Positions 1 to 7,404 of a stretch of 21,717 nucleotides of DNA are shown one piece after another. Position 1 is the first letter of the stretch. The number at the start of each line of letters is the position of its first letter. The translations under genes were made by a program, and so were the position numbers. The notes under the pieces were generated by a model. It made no database searches, had not been told where the DNA came from, and worked only from the letters and a program-made list of their open reading frames with translations. The DNA is taken from positions 1 to 21,717 of the forward strand of contig JANLTU010000029.1 in assembly GCA_031363085.1 (NCBI GenBank). Reading direction: 5' to 3'. The stretch is from UBA6921 sp031363085 (GTDB lineage Bacteria; Pseudomonadota; Gammaproteobacteria; SG8-11).

Positions 1-249
1 ATGCAGCCCATGCGCCGTTGGGAAAAACCTGAAGAATTATTATTGCCGATTGCGGAAGCCATCGCTGATCTGGTGTGCCATGCGGATTTCACCCTTGTCC
101 GTCGCTGTGAGAATGATGCGTGCACCTTGATGTTCTATGACCGCACCAAAAGCCATGCGCGCCGCTGGTGCAGCATGGCAGCATGCGGCAACCGCGCAAA
201 AGCCGCAGCGCATCGTGCGTGTCTACGTGGCAAAAGAACCAGCAAATAA
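1..249 (+). CDS. CGNR zinc-finger protein, C-terminal part (possibly truncated by window edge)
   Basis: This is the C-terminal part of a CGNR zinc-finger (ABATE-type) protein. These are putative transcriptional regulators with a variable N-terminal domain and a C-terminal zinc ribbon. The signature is clear: CENDAC (Cys36, Cys41) followed by RRWCSMAACGNRAK (Cys57, Cys62), giving four zinc-ligand cysteines and the family-defining CGNR motif. Family members are usually about 180-200 aa, and only 82 codons are visible. The ATG at base 1 is probably an internal Met and the gene probably begins upstream of the window. The ORF ends with a basic tail. The role is inferred from the family; no target gene can be named. 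Confidence 0.8.
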   Translation: MQPMRRWEKPEELLLPIAEAIADLVCHADFTLVRRCENDACTLMFYDRTKSHARRWCSMAACGNRAKAAAHRACLRGKRTSK

Positions 250-489
250 CCGCAGATATAAAAATTGTTGAAGCTGATGATGGGAATATTTTTGATATTA
301 CTCAAGACTGCTCTTGAATCGAACTGGACCATTCATAAACCACCACGCAGACCCTTCAGCTTCTCCGAGAGTCTATTCCAATGCAAGGATGAGCCTGAAC
401 GGTGGGGTAGAAGAACCTTCAGGCGACCTGTTGTTCATGAATTGTTTGAAAGAGTAATTGTTTCGCCTGCTGGAGTGCAGCGGCGGCGT

Positions 490-693
490 CATTGTCGCTC
501 AAATGATTGGCCTGCGATTCCACTGCTGCCAATTGATGCGCGTCACGTGCTCGCGATCTACGACCTGCTGCATCAGCATGATCCATTTGATCGGGTGCTG
601 TTCGCTCAGGTGCGCATTGAAGGCGCGGCCTTGGTCACCGCAGACGCTGTTATTCGCCAGCATTACAGTGCACCGGTACAGATATTTGGTTAG
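490..693 (+). pseudogene. PIN-domain (VapC-like) toxin remnant
   Basis: The last ~60 codons of an ORF that is open from 265 resemble the C-terminal half of VapC-type PIN ribonucleases. They contain NDWPAIPLLPIDARHVLAIY, then HDPFDRVLFAQVRIEGAALV and TADAVI, matching the usual 'HRDPFDRLLIAQA..EGLTLVTRD' block that supplies the distal acidic residues. The N-terminal half, with the first catalytic Asp and Glu and the LLDTH-like start, is not found in any frame upstream. The preceding codons (265-490) do not look like PIN sequence. No antitoxin gene is visible before it. I read it as a decayed toxin of a type II toxin-antitoxin pair, unlikely to be active. Confidence 0.6.
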
Positions 694-942
694 TTCGGAC
701 CTCTTATGCGAACCAGGGTCAGCCGGCGCAAGGATTGATGCTGTCCGGTGGAAGCGATTTACGAGGATGTGTTACGGGCTGGTTGAGTTGAGCAAATCCC
801 AGTCCTCAAAATCGCGCTATTGGTGTCCGACCCTAATGGCTCCCAATTTTGCAAGCTAGACGCTATTTCTTGCGTTACTCTGAACATCACGGCGGGTTTA
901 TTGATCGCACTAAAGTCGAATTGATCGGCGATTGCTTCGTAG
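694..942. other. Non-coding stretch, nothing recognised
   Basis: The 249 bases between the PIN relic and the minus-strand exported-protein gene hold no ORF that resembles a protein family. No convincing terminator for the minus-strand gene was seen. The only structure noted is a diverged inverted copy (825-837) of the ATAGGGTCAGAC repeat found at 2333 and 2524. Confidence 0.5.
825..837 (-). repeat. Diverged copy of TAGGGTCAGAC repeat (inverted)
   Basis: The + strand reads GTCCGACCCTAAT, whose complement ATTAGGGTCGGAC matches the repeats at 2333 and 2524 at 10 of the 11 core bases (TAGGGTC[AG]GAC). It lies beyond the 3' end of the minus-strand exported-protein gene and in opposite orientation to the other two copies. 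Confidence 0.35.
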
Positions 943-2310
943 TTAGTTTAGATTCAGCCCGAATGAAACGCTGAACCACAACTTGTTACTGCCTGGAATA
1001 TTTTTTGACTTAGAAAAGTAGTCTTTCCCCGCCAAAAAGCCAACATTAAATGAATTTTTCACATCAACCAACCAAGCTACCGATGTCGAAATACCGGTTT
1101 CAGTTGATGAACTCTTATTACCGTCTGCATCTGTTACCGTTATGGTTGCGTTGGCAGTTCCAATTGAAAGCGCTCCCACAGATGCGGCGCCGGGGCGATC
1201 ATAAAGTCGATAACCAAGATACGGGCCGACGGTGGCTCCAGCGTTAAATTCGCCGGTCTTTGCGTAGTATTTAAAAGGTGCAACAAGGATCCCATACGTC
1301 CATCCAAAACGCAGTCGATCACGGTCCGAAATGAGCACCTGCTTTGGAACGTCGTATGAAGCATCGGGATCAATCTTAGGCTTGGCCGCTTTGAGCTCAA
1401 AGCCACCTGCACAAATATATGGGGGTAGTACAAGATTGGTGAAAAATCCATATGACCACTCCCCAAACTTCTCCCCAAAAGGCCACCCATCCCACCCTGT
1501 GACAAAAGTCCCTCTTGCCATTACGGATTTCGAGCCGTCGCTTTGAGTTACATCTGGGATCTCTTGGGATACTCGGAAGCAAGCGCCCTTTGGGGCAGTC
1601 ACTTCAGGTCCGCCGACGCCTGTGTCTGACAAGCGAAATTTGCTTACCTTGGCCTTAAACTGGAAAAAATCCCCTTGCAAAGGAATGTTGCTTGCCTCAG
1701 TAGTAATCTTTTGTGTTTTTGGCTCTGCAATCGCTAGTCGATCAATAGTTACATCCTCCAATTTAGCGCCGTCCAACCTCACATCATTAAACACAAAAGT
1801 ACCTAGTTCGGGGGGTGCATTTTTTAGTCGAAACGTAGCCTGGTCTGTTCCTCTGGTGACTTCTAAGTCTGTATCTATGTCAAAAGACACATTTTTGACA
1901 GTCGCACGAATGAGTTTAACGTCATTCATCTCGCTTATTTTGACCAAATCATCCTTTAGGTCCACGATCAGGATGTCTTTGAGAGCGCTTGAAGGAATGG
2001 TTGCTTTGGTCGCTATTCCGGTGTCAAGTTTCCCGCTCGAAATCTTCCCTTTTGTAATAACATCGTCCTTTTTAATTTCAGTAATAACTCCACCATCTTT
2101 AGTTTTCATGTTAGCCGCTTTAAGCTGCTCATTAAACATCTCAGCCATTTCTTGAGTTACTTGTATGCGTATAATTTTTGCGTTTTTAATTTCACCGCCG
2201 CCCACTATTGTTGATGCCGTTACCGAAATATTATCCTCCTGTGCGTGCAGGACTATAGGTGCTATCGCAAGGCTCAGTAGTACAAAAGGCATGAAATGCT
2301 TGGCCGTCAT
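943..2310 (-). CDS. Exported protein of unknown function, probable outer-membrane/beta-rich C-terminus
   Basis: I do not recognise the family. The ATG at 2310 is preferred over the longer ORF start at 2346. It is preceded by AAGG eight bases upstream, and it puts a standard signal peptide at the N-terminus (hydrophobic PFVLLSLAIAPIVL, likely cleavage after L-H-A, residue 23). The 455-aa product has a middle region (about 25-230) rich in charged beta-type sequence (KNAKIIRIQVTQEM, VFNDVRLDGAKLEDVTIDRL). A glycine/aromatic-rich C-terminal half follows (WTYGILVAPFKYYAKTGEF, GATVGPYLGYRLYDR, LWFSVSFGLNLN) that looks like beta-barrel strands. It does not end in the canonical C-terminal Phe of BAM substrates. 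The DNA is visibly richer in A and T than the housekeeping genes, suggesting recent acquisition. It is a single gene with no operon partner. Confidence 0.75.
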   Translation of the reverse strand: MTAKHFMPFVLLSLAIAPIVLHAQEDNISVTASTIVGGGEIKNAKIIRIQVTQEMAEMFNEQLKAANMKTKDGGVITEIKKDDVITKGKISSGKLDTGIATKATIPSSALKDILIVDLKDDLVKISEMNDVKLIRATVKNVSFDIDTDLEVTRGTDQATFRLKNAPPELGTFVFNDVRLDGAKLEDVTIDRLAIAEPKTQKITTEASNIPLQGDFFQFKAKVSKFRLSDTGVGGPEVTAPKGACFRVSQEIPDVTQSDGSKSVMARGTFVTGWDGWPFGEKFGEWSYGFFTNLVLPPYICAGGFELKAAKPKIDPDASYDVPKQVLISDRDRLRFGWTYGILVAPFKYYAKTGEFNAGATVGPYLGYRLYDRPGAASVGALSIGTANATITVTDADGNKSSSTETGISTSVAWLVDVKNSFNVGFLAGKDYFSKSKNIPGSNKLWFSVSFGLNLN

Positions 2311-2332
2311 TGTATGTACCTTATCGAGTAAT

Positions 2333-2344
2333 ATAGGGTCAGAC
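2333..2344 (+). repeat. ATAGGGTCAGAC repeat, copy 1
   Basis: The 12-mer ATAGGGTCAGAC is repeated exactly at 2524-2535, and a diverged inverted copy lies at 825-837. This copy lies in the leader just upstream of the exported-protein gene start at 2310. Similar GGGTCAGAC strings are, to my recollection, common beside REP-associated tyrosine transposase (Y1_Tnp) elements, but no transposase is present here. Confidence 0.5.
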
Positions 2345-2523
2345 ACGATTATTTAGTGCGCCTACGAAAGCAGGCATGTTCCTCTCTAAAATCGAGCCGC
2401 AAACTCAAGCTCAACGCAAAGTGATGACGTACAGATACGACTCAGGACGGCTACGGATTAAGGATTACAAGTCATTGCGACGCACGGCAATCGAGGCGGT
2501 TACTGCTCGGGGCGACACCACGA

Positions 2524-2535
2524 ATAGGGTCAGAC
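2524..2535 (+). repeat. ATAGGGTCAGAC repeat, copy 2
   Basis: This is an exact 12-base direct repeat of 2333-2344, 191 bases further on. Together with the inverted diverged copy at 825 it brackets the AT-richer exported-protein gene, so it may mark the limit of an inserted segment. Confidence 0.5.
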
Positions 2536-3012
2536 CATGAGAATTTTAGTTAGCCGTTTGAAAACGTCAAGGTCGAGGAGTGAGAGTGGTAATTTTCACA
2601 CTTCGCGTTGACTCCGTTGCATGTCGTTCATCGATATGACGTTCGCGGTCGGCAGCAAACGCAGGGCAAGTGCCCATATTGCCAAGTTCGAGTTCAGGGA
2701 AGTCGTAGACGATGGTGCGTAAGGCATGAAGCAATGAGTACAGTCAAGGTTTATCTGCGGTGTCTTGGGCGCAGACTCCACTCCAATCCGCAGCGCTGAT
2801 CTATTGCGGAAACACCACTGCTGCACTCGCCAGTTCCCGGCGGTGCGCGCATTTCCAAATGCCAAGCCACTGAATTAGTAAGTAGCGCAAGCCAATACCT
2901 GCGAACGGCTGGGTTACTGGTGCCGAGCCTGAGCTTCGTTCACGCGCACTCATTGCCCGGCCTACCCTCCGGCGCGTAGAATGTGCCCCTTCCTTTAACC
3001 AGAACAATATCT

Positions 3013-3030
3013 TGCTCGCTGCGGCGAGCA
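3013..3030 (+). other. Perfect hairpin in the ndk leader
   Basis: TGCTCGC-TGCG-GCGAGCA forms a 7-bp perfect stem with a 4-base loop, ending 22 bases before the ndk start and 11 bases before its GGAG. No T-run follows, so it is not a standard intrinsic terminator. It could be a 5'-UTR stability or translation-control element, or a protein-binding dyad. Confidence 0.5.
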
Positions 3031-3052
3031 TCCTGTGACGCGGAGAATTTGC

Positions 3053-3484
3053 ATGGCGCTTGAACGTACCTTTTCGATCATTAAACCCGATGCGGTGGCG
3101 AAGAATGTCATTGGGCAGATCATCGCTCGTTTCGAACAGGCGGGGCTGCGCGTGGTTGCGTCGCGCATGCTGCATATGAGTCGCGAGCAGGCCGGGCAGT
3201 TTTATGCGGTGCACAAGGAGCGGCCGTTTTATAAAGATTTATGCGCGTACATGAGTTCCGGCCCGGTGGTCGTGCAGGTGTTGGAAGGCGACAATGCGAT
3301 AGCCAAGAACCGCGAAGTGATGGGCGCAACCGATCCGAAAAAAGCCGCCAAGGGCACCATCCGTGCGGATTTCGCCGAGTCGATTGAAGCCAATTCGGTG
3401 CATGGTTCCGACGCCGCCGAGACCGCCAAGCAGGAAATCGCATTTTTCTTCAGCGGCAGCGACATCTGCGCGCGTAACAATTAA
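3053..3484 (+). CDS. ndk: Nucleoside diphosphate kinase
   Basis: Ndk transfers the gamma-phosphate of NTPs to NDPs through a phosphohistidine and balances cytosolic nucleotide pools. The 143-aa product has the full family pattern. It starts MALERTFSIIKPDAVAKN (ATP-site Lys11), continues with MGATDPKKA and GTIRADF, and carries the active-site signature NSVHGSDA with the phosphorylated His at residue 117. Length equals the usual bacterial Ndk. The ATG at 3053 is chosen over the in-frame upstream codon at 3035 because GGAG lies seven bases before it and the protein then begins exactly as the family does. It is the first gene of the conserved ndk-to-der cluster, with rlmN 23 bases downstream. Confidence 0.97.
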   Translation: MALERTFSIIKPDAVAKNVIGQIIARFEQAGLRVVASRMLHMSREQAGQFYAVHKERPFYKDLCAYMSSGPVVVQVLEGDNAIAKNREVMGATDPKKAAKGTIRADFAESIEANSVHGSDAAETAKQEIAFFFSGSDICARNN

Positions 3485-3507
3485 CTCGCTGGCCGCGAGG
3501 CGCACTC

Positions 3508-4626
3508 ATGACAAATCCTGAAAAAACCAATTTGCTGAATCTCGACCGCAGCGCACTGGAGGCGTTTTTCGCCGCCAGCGGCGAGAAACCGTTTCGCGCC
3601 TCGCAGGTGTTGAAGTGGTTGCACCAGGGCTTGGTCGATCAGTTTGCTGCGATGACTAACATCAGCAAGGATTTGCGCTACAAGCTGGGCGAGATCGCCG
3701 AAATCAAGGCGCCGGAGATTGTCAGCGATCTGGAATCCCAGGACGGCACACGCAAATGGTTGATGCGCGTCGACGGCGTGAATTGTGTCGAGACCGTGTT
3801 TATTCCCGAGGATGAGCGCGGCACCTTGTGTGTGTCGTCGCAAGTCGGTTGCATGCTGAACTGCACGTTTTGTTCGACCGCGCAGCAGGGGTTCAATCGC
3901 AACTTGAGCGTGGCCGAAATCATCGGTCAGGTGTGGAATGCGGCGCGCGCGCTGGGCCACAGCCCGGTGCATCGTAAAATCACCAACGTGGTGATGATGG
4001 GCATGGGCGAACCGCTGTTGAATTTCGACAACGTGGTGAGTGCGATTGCGCTGATGCGCGAAGATTTTTCCTACGGCTTGTCGAAGCGCCGCATCACGCT
4101 CAGCACGGCCGGTGTGGTGCCGGGTATCGACGCATTGAAGGAAGTTAGCGACGTAGCGCTGGCGGTGTCGTTGCATGCGCCCGACGACGAGCTGCGCAAC
4201 GTGTTGGTGCCGCTCAATAAAAAATATCCGATCCGCGTGTTGCTGGACGCCTGCCGTCGCTATGTCGACCATGACTCGCGCAGCAATAATCGCGTCACCT
4301 TTGAATATGTCATGCTTGACGGCATCAACGACACGCCGCAACATGCGCGCGCGCTGGCTAAATTGCTGCGCGATGTGCCGTCCAAGGTCAATCTCATTCC
4401 GTTTAATGCGTTCCCGCAAACCAAATATGCGCGTTCGTCGCAGGACGCGATTGATCGCTTCCATGAAATTCTCACCCAGGCCGGTTATGTCACCATCACC
4501 CGTCGTACCCGTGGTGGCGACATTGATGCCGCGTGCGGGCAATTAGCCGGCCAAGTGATGGACCGTACCAAGCGTTCAATCAAGCGTCTCGTGATTGCGC
4601 AAGGACCGGCCACGTGCGACGTGTAA
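3508..4626 (+). CDS. rlmN: Dual-specificity 23S rRNA/tRNA adenine-C2 methyltransferase
   Basis: RlmN is a radical-SAM enzyme that makes m2A2503 in 23S rRNA and m2A37 in certain tRNAs, supporting translational fidelity. The 372-aa protein shows the CxxxCxxC iron-sulfur motif GCMLNCTFC (Cys115, 119, 122). It also has Cys108 in TLCVSSQVGC and the methyl-carrying Cys343 in DAACGQLAGQ, equivalent by context to E. coli Cys118 and Cys355. The SAM-binding GMGEPLLN stretch and the C-terminal RRTRGGDIDAACGQL block are intact. The ATG is preceded by GAGG about seven bases upstream. The 3' end overlaps pilF by 13 bases, so the two are probably translationally coupled. Confidence 0.97.
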   Translation: MTNPEKTNLLNLDRSALEAFFAASGEKPFRASQVLKWLHQGLVDQFAAMTNISKDLRYKLGEIAEIKAPEIVSDLESQDGTRKWLMRVDGVNCVETVFIPEDERGTLCVSSQVGCMLNCTFCSTAQQGFNRNLSVAEIIGQVWNAARALGHSPVHRKITNVVMMGMGEPLLNFDNVVSAIALMREDFSYGLSKRRITLSTAGVVPGIDALKEVSDVALAVSLHAPDDELRNVLVPLNKKYPIRVLLDACRRYVDHDSRSNNRVTFEYVMLDGINDTPQHARALAKLLRDVPSKVNLIPFNAFPQTKYARSSQDAIDRFHEILTQAGYVTITRRTRGGDIDAACGQLAGQVMDRTKRSIKRLVIAQGPATCDV

Positions 4627-5375
4627 TTGTCGCGCTCGCGGTTACCCTTGCTGTAAGTGCGTGTGAAACTTCGGCCACGCGCTCGGAGCCTTCCGCCAAG
4701 GAACGCATCGCCCGCACCAACACCGAATTGGGCTTGGGTTATTTGCAGCAAGGCGAGCGCAAACTTGCGATTGAAAAATTGCAACGAGCGCTTGACGCGG
4801 ACGCAGAATACGCGCCGGCGCAACATTCGCTGGCTCTGGCTTATCAGGAATTTGGACAGATGGAATTGGCTGAGCAACACTATCGCATTGCACTCAAACT
4901 GCTGCCGCAAGATGGTGGTGTGCACAATAATTTTGGCGCCTTTCTGTGCGGACAAGGGCGCTTTGTCGAAGGCGAGGAACAATTTCGTGTAGCCTTGCGC
5001 GACCCGACCTACGCGACTCCGGCTGCCGCGCTGGAAAATGCCGGTTTGTGCGCCTTGCGCGTGCCTGACCTTGATAAAGCAGAAAATTATTTACGCCAGG
5101 CGTTGAAAGTCGATGCCAATTTGCTTGGCGCGTTATTGGGAATGGCGCGGGTTCAGTTTGGGCGCAAACAATATTTAAATGCGCGCGGCTATTTGCAACG
5201 CTATGAAGTGACCGCGCAATTGCCCGCGCAGGGGCTGTTTATGGCGGTGCAAGTCGAGCATCAGTTGGGCGATCATGCGGCGGTGCAAGCTTACATGACG
5301 CAGCTCTATACGCAGTTTCCGGATTCCAGCGAGGCGCAACAGATCAAGGCGCTCGAAGCAGGGTTTTCAAAGTGA
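4614..5375 (+). CDS. pilF: Type IV pilus pilotin lipoprotein PilF/PilW (TPR)
   Basis: PilF (PilW in Neisseria) is an outer-membrane lipoprotein that brings the secretin PilQ to the outer membrane for type IV pilus assembly. I choose the GTG at 4614. AAGGA lies eight bases before it, and the product then starts with a short lipoprotein signal peptide ending in a lipobox (VSAC, Cys17). The longer frame from 4533 would bury this signal behind rlmN-encoded residues. The 253-aa product equals the usual PilF length. TPR units follow, such as NTELGLGYLQQGERKLAIEK, APAQHSLALAYQEFGQMELA and VHNNFGAFLCGQGRFVEGEE. The stop overlaps the rodZ start as GTGA. Its presence predicts type IV pilus genes elsewhere. 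Confidence 0.93.
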   Translation: MRRVIVALAVTLAVSACETSATRSEPSAKERIARTNTELGLGYLQQGERKLAIEKLQRALDADAEYAPAQHSLALAYQEFGQMELAEQHYRIALKLLPQDGGVHNNFGAFLCGQGRFVEGEEQFRVALRDPTYATPAAALENAGLCALRVPDLDKAENYLRQALKVDANLLGALLGMARVQFGRKQYLNARGYLQRYEVTAQLPAQGLFMAVQVEHQLGDHAAVQAYMTQLYTQFPDSSEAQQIKALEAGFSK

Positions 5376-6259
5376 CGGAGCACGACAATATTCAAGAGGC
5401 GACGCCGGACGCTGTGGTTAACGTCGGGCAACGCTTGCTGCGAGCACGTCTGGCGCGGCAACTGAGCATCGAAGAAGTTGCGGGTCAGTTACATTTACAG
5501 GTGCGGCATCTCGACGCGCTCGAACAGCAAGACCTGAGTCGCTTGCCGGGCCCATCCTATATTTGCGGTTATTTGCGCGCTTATGCCAAATTTCTGAATT
5601 TGCCGTCCGACGAGATTGTGGAAAATTATCCTGGTGTACGCGAACACATTGCCGGGGTGAAATCGACACTGGTGTCGACCAAGCTGTACACGCCACGTAC
5701 GCTTGAGACCTCGCAGTCGCGCCCGGCTTGGTTAGGCGCGGTGGGAATGCTGGCTGCGTTGCTGTTGGGTAGCTGGCTGGTGTTTCAAATGACCGAGCGG
5801 AGTACCAAACCGGAGTCATCGGTGAAGTCATCACCGCGACAGGTGCTGCCGAGCATCACTCCCGAGGTTGTCGCGACCCCGGCCCCGGAGCGCACAACCG
5901 ACCCGAGTTTTCCGGCGCAAGACAATTCCGTGGCGGTGAGCACGGTCGGCGCGGATGTGATTGAGGCGTTGCCGCCTTCAACGCCGGTGGCAGCATTGGT
6001 ATTGGAATTCAGCGGCGATTCGTGGGTGGAGATTTACGACGCCGGCGAGCGGCGTTTGGTGTACGAAGCCGTGCGTGCGGGTGAAACGCGTATCGTTAAA
6101 GGGCAGGCGCCGTTCAAACTGATGTTGGGCGCGGTCAAGAGTGTGCAAGTGCGGTTGAATGGGGCGCGTTTTGACATGGCGCCGCATCAGTTGCGTGAGT
6201 CGGCCGTATTTCAAGTGGGTTCGGCGCAAGACAATCGCGTTGAATCCGGAGGCGAATAG
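5372..6259 (+). CDS. rodZ: Cytoskeletal membrane protein RodZ
   Basis: RodZ links the MreB actin-like cytoskeleton to the inner membrane and the elongation machinery to maintain rod shape. The 295-aa protein has the standard three parts. A cytoplasmic helix-turn-helix domain (about residues 15-85: VGQRLLRARLARQLSIEEVA, RLPGPSYICGYLRAYAKFL) contacts MreB. A single transmembrane helix follows (about 119-138: AWLGAVGMLAALLLGSWLVF), then a Pro/Ser/Thr-rich linker. A periplasmic beta domain (about 208-285: VLEFSGDSWVEIYDAGERRL) ends the protein. The start is a GTG overlapping the pilF stop. Ribosome-binding sequence is weak, consistent with coupling to pilF. Confidence 0.95.
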   Translation: MTEHDNIQEATPDAVVNVGQRLLRARLARQLSIEEVAGQLHLQVRHLDALEQQDLSRLPGPSYICGYLRAYAKFLNLPSDEIVENYPGVREHIAGVKSTLVSTKLYTPRTLETSQSRPAWLGAVGMLAALLLGSWLVFQMTERSTKPESSVKSSPRQVLPSITPEVVATPAPERTTDPSFPAQDNSVAVSTVGADVIEALPPSTPVAALVLEFSGDSWVEIYDAGERRLVYEAVRAGETRIVKGQAPFKLMLGAVKSVQVRLNGARFDMAPHQLRESAVFQVGSAQDNRVESGGE

Positions 6260-6261
6260 CT

Positions 6262-7398
6262 ATGCTTTACAAACATCACATCGCACGGCGTAAATCGCGC
6301 CAAATCATGGTCGGCTCAGTCGCAGTCGGCGGCGATGCGCCGGTTTCGGTGCAGAGCATGACCAATACCGAAACCACCGACGTCGATGCCACGATTGCAC
6401 AGATCGAGCGTATCCAAAAAGCTGGCGCCGATATCGTGCGCGTGTCGGTGCCCTCAATGGATGCAGCCGAGGCGTTCGGTGCAATTCGTAAGCGCGTGAC
6501 GGTGCCGTTGGTGTCCGACATCCACTTCGATCATCGCATCGCGTTGCGCGTGCTTGAGCTGGGCGTTGACTGTTTGCGCATCAACCCGGGCAACATCGGC
6601 CGTGATGACCGCGTGCATGCGGTGGTGGAGTCGGCGCGCGATAAAAACGTGCCGATCCGCATCGGTGTGAATGCCGGCTCGCTGGAAAAAGAATTGCAGA
6701 AAAAGTACGGCGAGCCGTCACCCGAAGCGCTGGTGGAGTCGGCGTTGCGGCATGTGGAAATTTTAGCGCGCTTGAATTTCAATAATTTCAAAGTCAGCGT
6801 GAAGGCGTCGGACGTGTTCATGGCGGTGGCAGCCTATCGCTTGCTGGCCGCGCAAATCGACAACCCCCTGCACCTGGGTATCACAGAAGCCGGCGGCTTT
6901 CGTTCCGGTGCGGTGAAGTCGGCGGTCGGCATGGGCATGCTGCTGGCCGAAGGCATTGGCGACACCATCCGCGTGTCGTTGGCGGCTGATCCGGTGGAAG
7001 AAATTAAGGTGGGTTTTGACATTTTAAAGAGCCTGCATATTCGCAGCAAAGGCATCAACTTGATCGCGTGCCCGTCATGCTCGCGGCAGAATTTCGATGT
7101 GATCTCCACGGTGAACGCCTTGGAGATACGCCTGGAAGACATCACCGAGCCGCTCGATGTCGCTGTGATCGGCTGTGTGGTCAATGGTCCCGGCGAAGCG
7201 CGCGAAGCCGGCGTCGGTTTAGCTGGCGGCACGCCGCACAATTTGATGTATGTCGACGGCAAGCCTGACCATAAAGTCGACAACGCGCAGTTGGTCGACG
7301 AGTTGGAAAAAGCGATTCGTCGTCAGATCCAGTTGCGCAAGGAAAGCGACGCCGACACGCGCCGTGTGATTCCGATTCAGCCCGTCGCCGTCGAATAA
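6262..7398 (+). CDS. ispG: 4-hydroxy-3-methylbut-2-enyl diphosphate synthase (IspG/GcpE)
   Basis: IspG converts 2-C-methyl-D-erythritol 2,4-cyclodiphosphate to HMBPP in the MEP isoprenoid pathway, using a [4Fe-4S] cluster. The 378-aa sequence is complete. The cluster ligands Cys270, Cys273 (LIACPSCSRQ) and Cys305 (VIGCVVNGPGEA) and the fourth ligand Glu312 fall at the same numbers as in E. coli. The TIM-barrel part carries PVSVQSMTNTETTD and CLRINPGNIG. A strong GGAGG lies nine bases before the ATG, inside the end of rodZ. hisS begins six bases after the stop. Confidence 0.97.
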   Translation: MLYKHHIARRKSRQIMVGSVAVGGDAPVSVQSMTNTETTDVDATIAQIERIQKAGADIVRVSVPSMDAAEAFGAIRKRVTVPLVSDIHFDHRIALRVLELGVDCLRINPGNIGRDDRVHAVVESARDKNVPIRIGVNAGSLEKELQKKYGEPSPEALVESALRHVEILARLNFNNFKVSVKASDVFMAVAAYRLLAAQIDNPLHLGITEAGGFRSGAVKSAVGMGMLLAEGIGDTIRVSLAADPVEEIKVGFDILKSLHIRSKGINLIACPSCSRQNFDVISTVNALEIRLEDITEPLDVAVIGCVVNGPGEAREAGVGLAGGTPHNLMYVDGKPDHKVDNAQLVDELEKAIRRQIQLRKESDADTRRVIPIQPVAVE

Positions 7399-7404
7399 AC
7401 CACC

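Larger units (their letters stand above)
2347..3052. other. Intergenic region without a recognisable gene
   Basis: About 700 bases separate the exported-protein gene from ndk. Open frames here (for example 2608-2799 on + and 2596-2865 on -) have no recognisable family sequence and no good ribosome binding sites. A 54-codon frame at 2376-2540 was considered and not called. The region contains the second ATAGGGTCAGAC copy (2524-2535) and a perfect hairpin just before ndk (3013-3030). It reads like decayed accessory DNA up to roughly 2.9 kb followed by the leader of the ndk operon. A promoter for ndk must lie in the last 100-150 bases, but no convincing -35/-10 pair was identified. Confidence 0.5.

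Noticed and set aside
458..859. A second + strand frame overlapping the PIN remnant
   Set aside because: Cys/Ser-rich translation without family features; the other frame clearly matches a PIN domain.
2376..2540. A 54-codon + strand frame starting MFLSKIEPQT and ending at the second ATAGGGTCAGAC repeat
   Set aside because: Weak ribosome binding site, no recognisable family, and its end runs through a repeat; more likely chance or decayed sequence.
2596..3214. Minus-strand frames upstream of and across the start of ndk
   Set aside because: No family resemblance or start signals; the part after 3053 is the complement of ndk.
3481..4542. A 353-aa minus-strand frame opposite rlmN
   Set aside because: It is the complement of a fully conserved rlmN; its His/Arg/Gln-rich composition is typical of antisense reading in GC-biased genes.
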